A stretch of DNA of 64,000 nucleotides from Alphaproteobacteria bacterium UBA7314 (GCA_002471575.1 DKQG01000050.1:19407-83406), one strand, 5' to 3'; positions 41,463-51,022 are shown, counted from the stretch's first letter. Numbers and translations: made by a program. Notes: generated by a model from the letters alone, not told the origin.

Positions 41463-41485
41463 GCCGTCTCGAAGGAAGAGACGGC
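41463..41485. terminator. Hairpin between convergent marR-type gene and gentisate dioxygenase
   Basis: GCCGTCTC-GAAGGAA-GAGACGGC forms a perfect 8-bp stem with a 7-base loop, centrally placed between two convergent genes. It lacks a clear T-run on either side, so it may act weakly or as an mRNA end stabiliser. Confidence 0.45.
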
Positions 41486-41506
41486 CCTGGCCGATTTGAC
41501 AGCCTA

Positions 41507-42559
41507 TTAACCCGTTTCGCCCTCGCGGAACAGACCGAGCTTCTGCTGCACTGGCTGATCGGTAAAGCTGAATAGGAACGAGTCTTCGTCAGCCTGGTGT
41601 TCGTGCTTGAACCAGGCGGGCACGACGAAGGTGTCCCTTGCCTTCCAGGTCATCTTCTGCCCGTTGATGATCGTGCTGCCGGATCCTTCGACACAGTGAT
41701 ACACCCAGGCTGCGGTCGTCTGGTACACATCGCCTGAGAAGCCATTGGGCAGCTTTTGCATATAGGTACCGACGGTCGGCATGACCGGCCCACCCGTCGT
41801 CGGGTTGATGTATTCGAGCTTGTAGCCGTGACGGGCATCGATATCGCCCGATTTTGACAAGGTATCCAGCGTGTCGCGCGTCTGGACGTAAGGATAATGG
41901 AACACTGGTGAATTTGCCGGTCCCGACGTTTCGCCGAACGGCCGCATATTGCCACCGTATCGCGCCATATTATCGCCCGACGGCCGTCCCTGCGGGAATT
42001 CGGATTCGGGATAGGGTTCGGCAAAGACCGGGCCGAGATGGCGGACAAGCGGGATGTCCAGCCCGTCGAGCCAGACAACCGGCACATCGCCATCATGGCC
42101 ATGGTCGTGCCACACCCAGGATGGCGTCAGGATCAGATCGCCGACCTCCATATAGGCTTTTTCGCCGTTCAACGCGGTATAGGCGCCGGTTCCTTCGACG
42201 ATAAACCTCAGCGCACAAGGCGAATGTCGGTGCGCGGGTGCGACTTCGCCGGGCATGATCAGCTGCAGGCCGGCGTACAAGGCCTCGGTGATGCAAGATT
42301 TCTCTTCCAGTCCAGGGTTTTCGAGAACCATGACGCGACGCTCGGCTTCTTCCGCCGAGATGATATCGGCTGACTCCATGATATAGGGACGGCACAAATC
42401 ATAATCCCATTTGTGCGGAACCGCGTCCGTCACCGGCGCTTCAGCCAGCAGCGTGTGCAATACTTCCCACAGCGGCGTCATCTTTTGTTCCGCCATGCGA
42501 CCGTAAAAATCGGCGCGGGCGTTGGTCAATTCCGGTTTTTCGTGCAGGGCCCTGCTCAT
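41507..42559 (-). CDS. Gentisate 1,2-dioxygenase
   Basis: Fe(II)-dependent bicupin that opens the ring of gentisate (2,5-dihydroxybenzoate) to maleylpyruvate. The 350 residues show the first cupin with the metal-binding histidines in APAHRHSPCALRFIVEGTG and DLILTPSWVWHDHGHDG, and a second, degenerate cupin in the C-terminal half (AAWVYHCVEGSGSTIINGQK). A GAGGATCG ribosome-binding site precedes ATG 42559. Maleylpyruvate isomerase and hydrolase genes are not adjacent, so the rest of the pathway must be elsewhere. A 1-hydroxy-2-naphthoate or salicylate dioxygenase of the same family is the alternative. Confidence 0.92.
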   Translation of the reverse strand: MSRALHEKPELTNARADFYGRMAEQKMTPLWEVLHTLLAEAPVTDAVPHKWDYDLCRPYIMESADIISAEEAERRVMVLENPGLEEKSCITEALYAGLQLIMPGEVAPAHRHSPCALRFIVEGTGAYTALNGEKAYMEVGDLILTPSWVWHDHGHDGDVPVVWLDGLDIPLVRHLGPVFAEPYPESEFPQGRPSGDNMARYGGNMRPFGETSGPANSPVFHYPYVQTRDTLDTLSKSGDIDARHGYKLEYINPTTGGPVMPTVGTYMQKLPNGFSGDVYQTTAAWVYHCVEGSGSTIINGQKMTWKARDTFVVPAWFKHEHQADEDSFLFSFTDQPVQQKLGLFREGETG

Positions 42560-43105
42560 CTTTCGATCCTCTTCGATACGTTTTAAGCCGATGATAACAC
42601 TATTGCGGGCCGCGTCCCGTTAGAAAAGTTTTATCCGTGCAGGGATCAAACAAATGATAGGAGACCCTGAACGCCTGGAAACTGGCGAGACGCGCGCGGA
42701 CGCGTATAAACGGGGAAATCGTTCGGTAATCCGGCGGGCTTATCCTGCACGTTTTCGAATATTCCATCCCGCTTCAGAGCGAACCCGCGTTCCGCAGCCT
42801 ATAGTTTTTGAGGGAGCGGCGCCGTCTCAGATGGGGAACCCATCCTCTTACTACCCCTCGCCACAACGAGCCCTATACGCCGGAAAAACCGTCGACGGCT
42901 AAACACTTCACCGCACGCCCGCGTTCGCGCAGCTTCGTCAGCATGTAATGTGAGAATAACAAAGAAAACCTATACCTTACCGACCCGCTTGACCGTTTGT
43001 TCGAGGAATCCGGCCCGGGTGTTGCGGGCCAAGATAAGTCACGGGTATTGCGCGGTCGCGGAAACTGACCTATCCCACCATCGACCCAGAAAACACGGGA
43101 TTGAC
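42560..43105. other. Intergenic region between gentisate dioxygenase and wecB
   Basis: About 550 bases of divergent promoter space. Short open frames on both strands lack plausible starts or composition. No clear terminator, repeat or RNA was seen. The stretch 42930-42980 is A/T-richer. Confidence 0.4.
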
Positions 43106-44200
43106 ATGTCACGCGTATTCCACCTGATCGCCGCGGCCCGGCCGAACTTCATGAAGATCGCGCCGATTTATCATGCGATGAAGGCGGCCGACGGGTACAC
43201 GCCGGTGATCGTGCACACTGGACAGCATTACGACGCCAACATGTCGGACAGTTTTTTCGTCGACCTTGGGCTGCCGGCGCCGGACTTCAACTTGGAAGTT
43301 GGTAGCGGCACTCACGCGCAGCAGACCGGCGCCGTCATGATCGCCTACGAGCAGATCATCACGGATACCCCGCCGGCCGCGACCATCGTAGTCGGCGACG
43401 TAAATTCCACCATCGCCTGCACGCTAGCGGCCAAGAAGCTCTGCCTACCGGTGGCGCACTTGGAGGCCGGGCTGCGCAGCCGTGACTGGGGAATGCCGGA
43501 GGAGATCAACCGGATCGTGACCGATTCGATCTCGGACATCTTGTGGACCCCGTCACCGGACGGAGACGACAATCTCCGTAACGAGGGCGTCGCGCCGGAA
43601 CGCATTACTCGGGTTGGCAACGTGATGATGGATTCATACGAGCTGATGCGGCCGCGAATCGAAGCGGAAACCCCGCGCGAGGAATTTGGCCTTGCAGAAA
43701 AAGGTTACGGCATCGTAACCCTTCACCGGCCCAGCAACGTGGACGCCAAGGAGACGTTAGGCCCGCTGGTCGACGCGCTAAAAGCCTCTGCTGCAAGAAT
43801 CCCGTTGCTGTTCCCGCTGCACCCGCGAACGCGCAAGAACCTGGATACCCATGGTCTGCTGGACGATTTCCTGTCCGCGACGGGCATCCATGTGAGCGAG
43901 CCGATCAACTATATCCGTTTCATGGGCCTTGTTCGCGAAGCCGCCCTTGTCATCACTGATTCCGGTGGCATCCAAGAGGAAACCACATATCTGGATATTC
44001 CCTGCATCACGCTGCGCGAAAACACCGAACGCCCCGTCACGGTGACCGAAGGGACGAACCGGCTCGCAACGATCGCCGACCTGCAGGGTTACGTTGACGA
44101 TATTCTCGCCGGGAACTGGCAAAGCGGCGTGCGCCCCGACCTCTGGGACGGCAAATCCGCCGCCCGGGTCGTGGACGACCTCAAGAAACGTCTCGGCTGA
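43106..44200 (+). CDS. wecB: UDP-N-acetylglucosamine 2-epimerase (non-hydrolysing)
   Basis: Interconverts UDP-GlcNAc and UDP-ManNAc for surface polysaccharides. The 364 residues begin with FHLIAAARPNFMKIAPIYHA and contain VIVHTGQHYDANMSDSFF, VVGDVNSTIACTLAAKKL, HLEAGLRSRDWGMPEEINR and the C-terminal TDSGGIQEETTYLDIPCITL. The start at ATG 43106 matches the family N-terminus; the frame is open upstream but not conserved. It is followed on the other strand by a gene relic and an epimerase, suggesting a reduced polysaccharide locus. Confidence 0.95.
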   Translation: MSRVFHLIAAARPNFMKIAPIYHAMKAADGYTPVIVHTGQHYDANMSDSFFVDLGLPAPDFNLEVGSGTHAQQTGAVMIAYEQIITDTPPAATIVVGDVNSTIACTLAAKKLCLPVAHLEAGLRSRDWGMPEEINRIVTDSISDILWTPSPDGDDNLRNEGVAPERITRVGNVMMDSYELMRPRIEAETPREEFGLAEKGYGIVTLHRPSNVDAKETLGPLVDALKASAARIPLLFPLHPRTRKNLDTHGLLDDFLSATGIHVSEPINYIRFMGLVREAALVITDSGGIQEETTYLDIPCITLRENTERPVTVTEGTNRLATIADLQGYVDDILAGNWQSGVRPDLWDGKSAARVVDDLKKRLG

Positions 44201-44205
44201 TCCGG

Positions 44206-44790
44206 CTATTTCCACAGGATCGTGCGGGCAAAATCCTTCGCCAATGTGTTCATGCTTTGCCGTTCCGCCAAACAGACGTTGAACCGGGATAAGATATCGA
44301 CCGCGACTTTCTTGTTTTCCTTGTTTCGCCACCAGACATCTTCCATCGCATAGTTCAGGCTGCCGAAGACGCTTTTATCCAGCGGTGCCACGAAATCGGG
44401 ACAATCATCAGGCCGCCTAGTGACTATCGCCCTGTAGGAGATGGACGAAAATCTCGAGGTCTCTTAGGTCGAGGCAAGAATCGGCGTAGGATCTTCGAGC
44501 ACCGATAACGCCCCCTGCTTTATTCGCGGCGCAGGTTGGGGATCCGCCCAGAAATCGAAGATGCCTACATAGACGCAGAACGCGACATCCAGCACAAGCC
44601 GATCCGCGAGCATGCCCCACGATTCGGGATACTTCGACGTAATGAAATTGGTCACTTGGCTAGCCAGTTCGAACAGCTTGTGCAGACGCGCCGCAAGAGC
44701 CCGGCGTGGTTCGGTACGCCGAGAACCAGGTACCCGCCCGGCTCTGTGCCGGGAGCGATATCGGGCTTTTACGATGAGGGCCGGGCCGAT
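44206..44790 (-). pseudogene. Eroded gene in the polysaccharide locus
   Basis: Protein-like pieces lie on the minus strand in different frames. Near 44700-44760 is GTEPGGYLVLGVPNHAGLLR, reminiscent of a methyltransferase strand. Between 44464 and about 44715 is ASQVTNFITSKYPESWGMLA followed by DVAFCVYVGIFDFWADPQ, ending in TAA. The last piece, 44206-44410, runs VAPLDKSVFGSLNYAMEDVW to FARTILWK. Frameshifts separate the pieces, so no full-length protein can be made. I cannot name the original gene. Confidence 0.5.
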
Positions 44791-44805
44791 TACAGTCTGC
44801 GCTGG

Positions 44806-45786
44806 CTAGTCGTAGCCATTATAGGCCTTGAACCATTCGACGAATTTCGGCACCCCGACGTCAATCGGCGTGGTCGGCTCGAAACCGAGATCGTTCCGGA
44901 TCGCATCGATATCGGCGAAGCTTTCCTTCACGTCGCCAAGCTGCATCGGCTTCATATGGACTTCGGCCTTGCGCCCAAGCGCGTTCTCCAGGATCTCGAT
45001 TAGCCGCATCAGCGGTTCTGACCGGTGATTGCCGATATTGTAGACGCGATGGGGCGCGCCGTCGGAGGTGGTCGGCGGATTGTCGTGTGCAGCGACAACC
45101 CCGGTTACGATATCGTCAACGAAAGTGAAATCGCGCTTCATGTCGCCGTGATTGAACACCTCGATCGAACGGCCGTTCATGATGGCATCGGCAAAAATAT
45201 ACAGCGCCATGTCTGGACGCCCCCACGGACCGTAGACGGTAAAAAACCGCAGCCCGGTCTGCGGCATGCCGTAAAGATGGGCGTAGGAATAGCTCATGTG
45301 CTCGTTCGCAAGCTTGGTTGCGGCGTAGAGGGAAACCGGCGAATCCGTGCGGTGGTCGACTGAAAACGGGAGCTTCTTGTTTCCGCCGTAGACCGAGCTG
45401 GAACTGGCATAGACTAGGTGTTCGAAGCCCGGTTGATGCCGACACAATTCCAGGGTTGTCATATGAGCGACAAGATTGGCGCCCACGTAGTCGAACGGGT
45501 GTTCGATGGAGTGACGCACCCCCGCCTGGGCGGCAAGATGGATCGCCCTGGAAATACCCGCGATGGCGTCCCGGGTCTCGTCATAGGCCTGACGGTCCGA
45601 CAGATCGAGTTTGTAAAACCGGAAACCTTCGCGCGCCTTCAGCTTTTCGAGCCGCGCGTTCTTCAGTTCCACGCTGTAATAGTCGTTCACGCAGTCGATA
45701 CCCACCACTTCTCCGCCTCGATCTAGCAGCCGGTTTGCTGTATGAAAGCCGATAAAGCCGGCGACGCCGGTGACGAGCGTTTTCAT
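44806..45786 (-). CDS. NAD-dependent sugar epimerase, UDP-glucuronate 4-epimerase-like
   Basis: An extended short-chain dehydrogenase that epimerises a nucleotide sugar. The 326 residues show the NAD loop TGVAGFIGFHTANRLLDRG, VGIDCVNDYYSVELKNARLE, the catalytic Tyr/Lys in SLYAATKLANEHM, and RFFTVYGPWGRPDMALYIFA then FTFVDDIVTGVVAAHD. This set is closest to UDP-glucuronate 4-epimerases, which make UDP-galacturonate. The start is ATG 45786 (MKTLVTGVAGF); upstream codons in frame are not conserved. It belongs with wecB in envelope polysaccharide synthesis. Confidence 0.9.
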   Translation of the reverse strand: MKTLVTGVAGFIGFHTANRLLDRGGEVVGIDCVNDYYSVELKNARLEKLKAREGFRFYKLDLSDRQAYDETRDAIAGISRAIHLAAQAGVRHSIEHPFDYVGANLVAHMTTLELCRHQPGFEHLVYASSSSVYGGNKKLPFSVDHRTDSPVSLYAATKLANEHMSYSYAHLYGMPQTGLRFFTVYGPWGRPDMALYIFADAIMNGRSIEVFNHGDMKRDFTFVDDIVTGVVAAHDNPPTTSDGAPHRVYNIGNHRSEPLMRLIEILENALGRKAEVHMKPMQLGDVKESFADIDAIRNDLGFEPTTPIDVGVPKFVEWFKAYNGYD

Positions 45787-46350
45787 GGATGCAGGACCTG
45801 AAAGAACCGAATAACCAGAAAGTGTGAGCGTTGGGTGTCTAGCATACACAGCCGCAAAGGATAAAGTTCATGTATCCTGTGTCTGATCAATATGAAATTT
45901 TCTGCGCGACCCTTTTTTCGATCAGTGATCTGTAAATCCCGGAAACGATGGCGATAGTCGGGTTCATTGACCTGATCGGCGCATCTGCGGCATCCGCCCA
46001 GAAGATGCCGGGTGACCGGCGGTCGGGTTCCGCGGGCGAATTTCGAGTTTTGGCAAGAAGTCTGGATCGGCCTGAAATATTTCTGCTCTTTCTTGGAACT
46101 AGTCCGGGCGGACGGCACCGAACAGCCCCTCAAGGGAGTCGAGATGTGGGCCCGCAAATGCTAGCGAACCACTTTGCGCTTCAGCTTTTAGAATATTTCA
46201 TTCATGCGGATTTGTTGTTAGCCCTCACAAAAAAGCTTCTGATGGCAGGCATCAGGACATTTGAAATGCTTCGTGTGCTATTCCGTCGAATTACCGACGG
46301 GGAAAGAATAGTCGCGCACGCCAGAACCAACGGCCGATCCCGGAGTCCCG
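45787..46350. other. A/T-richer intergenic region without a convincing gene
   Basis: The segment is visibly less GC-rich than its surroundings, notably 45850-45930 and 46190-46300. A plus-strand frame of 149 codons (45948-46397) has no family resemblance and runs into the end of the convergent luciferase-like gene. It may be transferred or decayed DNA. No repeats or insertion-sequence ends were seen. Confidence 0.4.
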
Positions 46351-47406
46351 CTATCCGGCGAAGACGGACATCACCTTTTCTCCGAACAGTCTGGTAGAGC
46401 GTTCGGCGTCTTCGTAGCTCATATCGCTGAAATTGACCTGCAGCGACGCATCGTCGAAACCGCCGATGTCAGACTCGTACGCCCGAATCCTCTCTATCAG
46501 GACCTCGGGCGTCCCGACCCATGCCGCACCCTTTTCCACCTGGGACTCAAATGTTTCTGCATCGAGAGCGGCAATCATCTTGCCATAGTTCTTGTAGGCA
46601 TCGGACTCCGCACCGTCGACCCAGCCACTGGCGGCATCGACTAGGGATTTGAGATACCGGTTGAGAGGATCGCGGGCGATCCGGGCCGCTTCTTCCGCAT
46701 CTTCGTGACAGAACATGTGAAACGCCAGCATGATCCGGCCGTCACCGTCATGACCAGCGGATTTCCATGCTTCGCGATAGATACTGATCAGTTCGGCCAT
46801 TGCCGAGCCGCCGATCGGGATCGCCATGATGTAATTGCCGATCCGTCCCGCTTTTTCGAAAGACTCGGGCGTCGTGAAGGCCGCAGTCCAGAAATTCGGT
46901 CGCGGCTTCTGAGATGGCCGGGGAAGCGAGGTTACGTTGCTGAACCTGTGGAACTGGCCGTCATGCGACACATTTTCGCCGGTCAACAGAAGTTCGATCT
47001 GTTCCATGCCCTCGTCGAAACGCGCGACGCTTTCGTCAAGGGAGATCCCGAAGCGATCGTACTCGTGGGGCAGGAACGCCCGGGCGAAGCCGATTTCCGC
47101 ACGACCGCCGGAAATCGCGTCCAGCATGCCGATCTCGCCGGCCAGTTTAAGCGGGTTGTTGAATACCGGCAGGACGGCCCCGGTCACGATCCGGGCGTTC
47201 TTGGCCCGCTGCGATGCTGCAGACAGGAAAACGATGGGGTTGGGGCTGTATCCGCCATAGGGATGGAAATAGTGCTCAACGGTTCTGATATGCGAGTAAC
47301 CATACACATCCGCCAGCTCGGTCAGACGCAGACATTCGTCGAAAAACTGTTGCCCCGATTTCTGATCCGGCCCCACAGCAGGGAAAAACTGCATTCCGAA
47401 TTCCAC
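46351..47406 (-). CDS. LLM-class flavin-dependent oxidoreductase (bacterial luciferase-like)
   Basis: A 351-residue TIM-barrel monooxygenase that uses FMNH2 or F420 from a partner reductase. Family features: the opening MEFGMQFFPAVGPDQKSGQQ, YSHIRTVEHYFHPYGGYSPN, RIVTGAVLPVFNNPLKLAGE, ISGGRAEIGFARAFLPHEYD and PNFWTAAFTTPESFEKAGRI. The start is GTG 47406 after GGGAGG. It faces the polysaccharide locus and is divergent from the cupin genes at 47726. Substrate unknown. The catabolic neighbourhood suggests an aromatic or carboxylic acid. Confidence 0.9.
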   Translation of the reverse strand: MEFGMQFFPAVGPDQKSGQQFFDECLRLTELADVYGYSHIRTVEHYFHPYGGYSPNPIVFLSAASQRAKNARIVTGAVLPVFNNPLKLAGEIGMLDAISGGRAEIGFARAFLPHEYDRFGISLDESVARFDEGMEQIELLLTGENVSHDGQFHRFSNVTSLPRPSQKPRPNFWTAAFTTPESFEKAGRIGNYIMAIPIGGSAMAELISIYREAWKSAGHDGDGRIMLAFHMFCHEDAEEAARIARDPLNRYLKSLVDAASGWVDGAESDAYKNYGKMIAALDAETFESQVEKGAAWVGTPEVLIERIRAYESDIGGFDDASLQVNFSDMSYEDAERSTRLFGEKVMSVFAG

Positions 47407-47725
47407 GTCGACCTCCCGAAATATATTTATATCGCCCGATTTTTACACCGTACCCGCCGAACTCTAGGGGAACCAATATTCCGTGTACAGATTAATGATC
47501 CTCTCACAAGATTGGGACCAAATTCCAACCGACGGAACGTGATTTGGAAAAATTGCTCGAAGACCAGCTGTAAGATTTTTCGCTGCAGAATGTGCCCGGG
47601 CGAGGATCATGGCGGCCCTGCCCCGGAGGATTATGACCGGGTAATGAGAATACCAACCAAGCTGTCAGGGAGCGGCGGCTGATTAGACACGCTTGACCAC
47701 CACCCTAAAACCCCACCATCAACCC
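47407..47725. other. Intergenic region upstream of the cupin pair
   Basis: About 320 bases of divergent promoter space. No gene, repeat or RNA was recognised; 47410-47460 is A/T-rich and probably part of the promoter for the luciferase-like gene. Confidence 0.4.
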
Positions 47726-48406
47726 ATGGATAACGTGCTGTCATTGAATGTGGACATGTCCACCCTCGCGGTCGTCCGGTCCGCTGACATGGGCTGGCAG
47801 GCAAGCCTGTCTCCCACCGTGTGGCACAAGAGGCTTTACTTTGACGGGCCGGCAGAAGCGGCGATCGTCACATCCGTTGTTCGCTACGAAGCGGGCGGCG
47901 AATTTCCCACCCACCACCATCCGGGTGGCGAGGAAATCTTCGTTCTCGAAGGCGTTTTGTCAGATGAACACGGCGATTATCCGTCAGGTACGTACCTGTT
48001 AAACCCGGACGGCACCAGCCATGCGCCGTTTTCGAAGGACGGCTGCACGCTGTTCGTCAAGCTGCGCCAGTACGGTGGCGAGGGCCGCACCCAGGTAGAG
48101 ATGAATTCGGGCGCGCTGGACTGGCAGCCGTGGAACGACAGTGGCGTGTGGCAGAAACCGTTGTACCGGCAGGGCGGCTTCAGGGAATGGACGCAGCTGC
48201 TGAAGCTGGACCCGGGGGCGCAATCGCCACCTCATCAGCATCCGAACGGCGAAGAGGTGTTCGTGATCGACGGTGCAATCGAGGACGAATTCGGTGCTTA
48301 CCCCGCCGGCACCTGGATCCGGTACCCGCCCGGATCGTCGCACACGGTAAAATCGCCAAAAGGTGCTATTCTGTATGTCCGGCTCGGAGGCATTGCGGAA
48401 AAATGA
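47726..48406 (+). CDS. Bicupin, ChrR anti-sigma cupin-like
   Basis: A 226-residue protein with two cupin domains similar to the ChrR cupin. Each domain has the metal motif: EFPTHHHPGGEEIFVLEG in the first and SPPHQHPNGEEVFVIDGAIE in the second, each followed by a PGSSH- or PDGTSH-type histidine. No anti-sigma helix or sigma partner is present, so it is probably an enzyme-like cupin and not a regulator. I chose ATG 47726; an upstream TTG (47693) would add 11 residues with no ribosome-binding site. Its stop overlaps the next cupin by 4 bases (ATGA). Confidence 0.82.
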   Translation: MDNVLSLNVDMSTLAVVRSADMGWQASLSPTVWHKRLYFDGPAEAAIVTSVVRYEAGGEFPTHHHPGGEEIFVLEGVLSDEHGDYPSGTYLLNPDGTSHAPFSKDGCTLFVKLRQYGGEGRTQVEMNSGALDWQPWNDSGVWQKPLYRQGGFREWTQLLKLDPGAQSPPHQHPNGEEVFVIDGAIEDEFGAYPAGTWIRYPPGSSHTVKSPKGAILYVRLGGIAEK

Positions 48407-48768
48407 CCGACACAATTATTCGTCACGACGACGTAGCGCAGGAGGAGTTTCCCGGCGGCGCAACCTACAGAACGCTGGTCGGTGACGATGACGGAACGAC
48501 GCCCGTTAGATGCGGTATTCAGACATCGTCTCCTGGTTACGCGACGCCGAACCATGCGCACCCCTACGTGGAAATCGTCACCGTGCTGGAAGGTGCCGGA
48601 GAGGACTGGGTCGACGGCCAGGACGGCACCACCGACATCGGACCAGGCATCACCATGGTATTTCCGCCGAACACCGCCCACGGCTTCCGCGTGACCGGCG
48701 ACGCACCGCTGGTGACCTACGGCGTGCATTCCTCCTCGGACCGGATCGTCGATATCAGAGAAAAATAG
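48403..48768 (+). CDS. Single-domain cupin
   Basis: A 121-residue cupin coupled to the preceding bicupin by an ATGA overlap. The barrel motifs are PGYATPNHAHPYVEIVTVLE with metal-binding histidines and PGITMVFPPNTAHGFRVTGD with the distal histidine. Ends in SSDRIVDIREK. Pairing with the bicupin suggests a joint role in one reaction or protective step, but the substrate is unknown. Confidence 0.8.
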   Translation: MTDTIIRHDDVAQEEFPGGATYRTLVGDDDGTTPVRCGIQTSSPGYATPNHAHPYVEIVTVLEGAGEDWVDGQDGTTDIGPGITMVFPPNTAHGFRVTGDAPLVTYGVHSSSDRIVDIREK

Positions 48769-48840
48769 TCCCCGCCCCGGCTGTCGCTAACCGTCAACGC
48801 CGCTTGTAGACAGCTCGCGTTAAATTTCCTCAAAAGTCCC

Positions 48841-49419
48841 CTAATCGGCGCCCACGTCCCCGGCACCCTTGCCTTCGCCAACACGGTGCAGCGGGCGACC
48901 AGAATCCGTCAGCGCGATTATTACGACAATTTCATCAGCTCGCGGCGCGTCAGCGAGCGAGACTTCCATCGCGTCGAAATGCGAAAACGTCCATACGTCT
49001 TCCTTGTGGTGCAGTGGGCAGTCGATCGCGGTGCCAGGACCTCCGACTTTTTTAGTCGAGGGAATAATCGATGGCGCCGGACCGACGATATCGCGCAAGG
49101 GCTTGCCCATGGTGGGATGCATGCAGGCGGCGCCGTGTTCCTTCTCGCCGTTCTCGCCTATGATGGCGGCCTTGCCAAAACTATGTACTTCTGCCGCGCT
49201 TATGCCGAGGGCGTTCATTGCGCAGCGGCCTAGAAGATCGCCCAGCTCGGCGCCGGCGGCCTCCAGTTCCGGCAGGTCATGCGAAAACCGGCCGGCATAG
49301 GGATTTTTGATCACGGCAACGGCGGCGCATTGCCGGCTGGGCGGATCGACCACTTCGCCGATTTCTATACGCGTTTCCTCGACGAGGGTGACGATTTTCC
49401 TAATCTCTGTGCCCGGCAT
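48841..49419 (-). CDS. DUF1185 (amino acid synthesis) family protein
   Basis: A 192-residue protein of the PF06684 'amino acid synthesis' family, whose biochemical role is unsettled. Seen: RKIVTLVEETRIEIGEVVDP near the start, AVAVIKNPYAGRFSHDLPEL, GKAAIIGENGEKEHGAACMH and IIPSTKKVGGPGTAIDCPLH. These genes are often found beside amidases, decarboxylases and transporters in catabolic islands. It is divergent from the UbiD-type gene with 77 bases between them, so the two may be co-regulated. Confidence 0.85.
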   Translation of the reverse strand: MPGTEIRKIVTLVEETRIEIGEVVDPPSRQCAAVAVIKNPYAGRFSHDLPELEAAGAELGDLLGRCAMNALGISAAEVHSFGKAAIIGENGEKEHGAACMHPTMGKPLRDIVGPAPSIIPSTKKVGGPGTAIDCPLHHKEDVWTFSHFDAMEVSLADAPRADEIVVIIALTDSGRPLHRVGEGKGAGDVGAD

Positions 49420-49496
49420 GTCTTGATCCCCTGCATGGCGCGGTTTCTCCTATTATGTCATAAACGGCTGAAGAATAATCGAGGAGTACAGGGCGC

Positions 49497-50903
49497 ATGG
49501 ATCAGTCGATCCGGGGATATCTCGCCAATCTGGAACAGCAGGGCGAACTGGTGCGTTTTCGAAAGGAAGTGGACCCGCATGAAAACCTGACCGCTATCGG
49601 TTGGAAGACATTCGACCGGCTGGGAAAGGCGTCGCTGTTCGACAATCTGACCGGCTTTCCCGACTGGCAGGTCTGCAACCAGATCCTGATCGACCGCCGC
49701 AAATGGGGCATCGGCCTGGGCGTCGCAGAAGAAGACGTGATCGAGACGTTCAATACCCGCGTCAAATCGCCGATCGATCCGGAAATGGTCGACGCCGCCG
49801 GGGCGCCGGTAAAGGAAGTGATCCTGAAAGGCGATGAGGTCGACCTGACCAAAGTGCCAGCGGCGTGGACGTCGGAACTGGATCCCGGTCCTTTCATCGC
49901 GTCGGGCATGGCGATCATCAAGGACCCGGACACCGGTATCCGAAACATGTCAATCCATCGCCAGCAGATCATGGGCAAGAACCGTACCGGATATCTTATC
50001 TGCCCGCGCCAAGCATTGCGCATCTATCAGAAATACCAAGAACGGAACGAGCCCATGCCGGTGGCCATGGTCGTCGGCGCGCATCCGGCGATATATTTCT
50101 CGTCGTCCTACACCGCGCCTTACGGCACCGACGAACTGACCGTCGCCGGCGCGCTGATGGGCGAACCCGTCCGCATGGTAAAATGCGAGACCATCGATAT
50201 CGAGGTCCCGGCCGAAGCTGAGATGATTCTCGAAGGCGAAATTCCACCCGATGCCCATACGCCGGAGGGTCCATTCGGCGAGGGGTCCGGCGGATACGCA
50301 ATGGAGGGGTTCACCCAGTACTTGGATGTTAAATGCATCACCCGGCGCGAGAAACCGATCTTTTATGCGATGCAATGCGGTGCGCCGATGACGGACACCC
50401 AGGCACTAGTCGCCACCGCGATCGACATGCTGCTGTGGGAACACCTGAAAAACGTCGAAGGCGGGCTCGACCTGCTCGATCTCCGCTGTCTCGGACTTGC
50501 CGGCATGATGGCGGTCGTGGTCAAACTGCGTCCCCGGGTCGAGGGGCAGGCCAAGACTGCGCTGATGGCGGCGCTATCTGGCCCGCAGATGCACCCGAAA
50601 CTCGCCATCGCAGTTGACGAGGATATCGATGCGTCCGACATGCGCCAGGTATTCTGGTCGCTGACGACGCGGGTACATGCCGAGCGCGACGTCATCAAAA
50701 TTCCTAACGCCCGCACATGGTCGCTCGACAACGTGTCCGACATCGTGCCGGGACAAAGCGCCATGCACCGCATCGGCACAAAGACGATCATCGACGCCAC
50801 CAAGCCGGCAGTGACCGATCCAGAGGGCCGCGAGCGCTTTACCATGGCGATGCCGAAAAACTACGACAGCGTCGATCTCGCCGATTTCTTACCTGATTCA
50901 TGA
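49497..50903 (+). CDS. UbiD-family decarboxylase (prenyl-FMN dependent)
   Basis: A 468-residue (de)carboxylase of the UbiD family, which acts on aromatic, heteroaromatic or alpha,beta-unsaturated acids with prenylated FMN. The catalytic triad region is visible: arginine in MSIHRQQIMGKNRTGY (about 151-166) and the two glutamates E257 and E262 in PEGPFGEGSGGY. The cofactor needs a UbiX partner, which is not in the window. The gene has GAGGAG before ATG 49497. Ubiquinone-type UbiD is usually closer to 490-500 residues, and the surroundings point to a catabolic enzyme. Confidence 0.92.
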   Translation: MDQSIRGYLANLEQQGELVRFRKEVDPHENLTAIGWKTFDRLGKASLFDNLTGFPDWQVCNQILIDRRKWGIGLGVAEEDVIETFNTRVKSPIDPEMVDAAGAPVKEVILKGDEVDLTKVPAAWTSELDPGPFIASGMAIIKDPDTGIRNMSIHRQQIMGKNRTGYLICPRQALRIYQKYQERNEPMPVAMVVGAHPAIYFSSSYTAPYGTDELTVAGALMGEPVRMVKCETIDIEVPAEAEMILEGEIPPDAHTPEGPFGEGSGGYAMEGFTQYLDVKCITRREKPIFYAMQCGAPMTDTQALVATAIDMLLWEHLKNVEGGLDLLDLRCLGLAGMMAVVVKLRPRVEGQAKTALMAALSGPQMHPKLAIAVDEDIDASDMRQVFWSLTTRVHAERDVIKIPNARTWSLDNVSDIVPGQSAMHRIGTKTIIDATKPAVTDPEGRERFTMAMPKNYDSVDLADFLPDS

Positions 50904-51022
50904 GCTGCTTAAGCAGATTTCACACCTGCCCTCTCCGCCTTCCGGCCGAACACGGGACGATCTTTATGGTTGTCTGGGAGCGGGAGCGGGGACCCGGCTA
51001 CTCAAGATAAAGGAGCCCGACC

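Noticed and set aside
45948..46397. A 149-codon plus-strand frame
   Set aside because: No ribosome-binding site, no recognisable motif, and its end is antisense to the luciferase-like gene.
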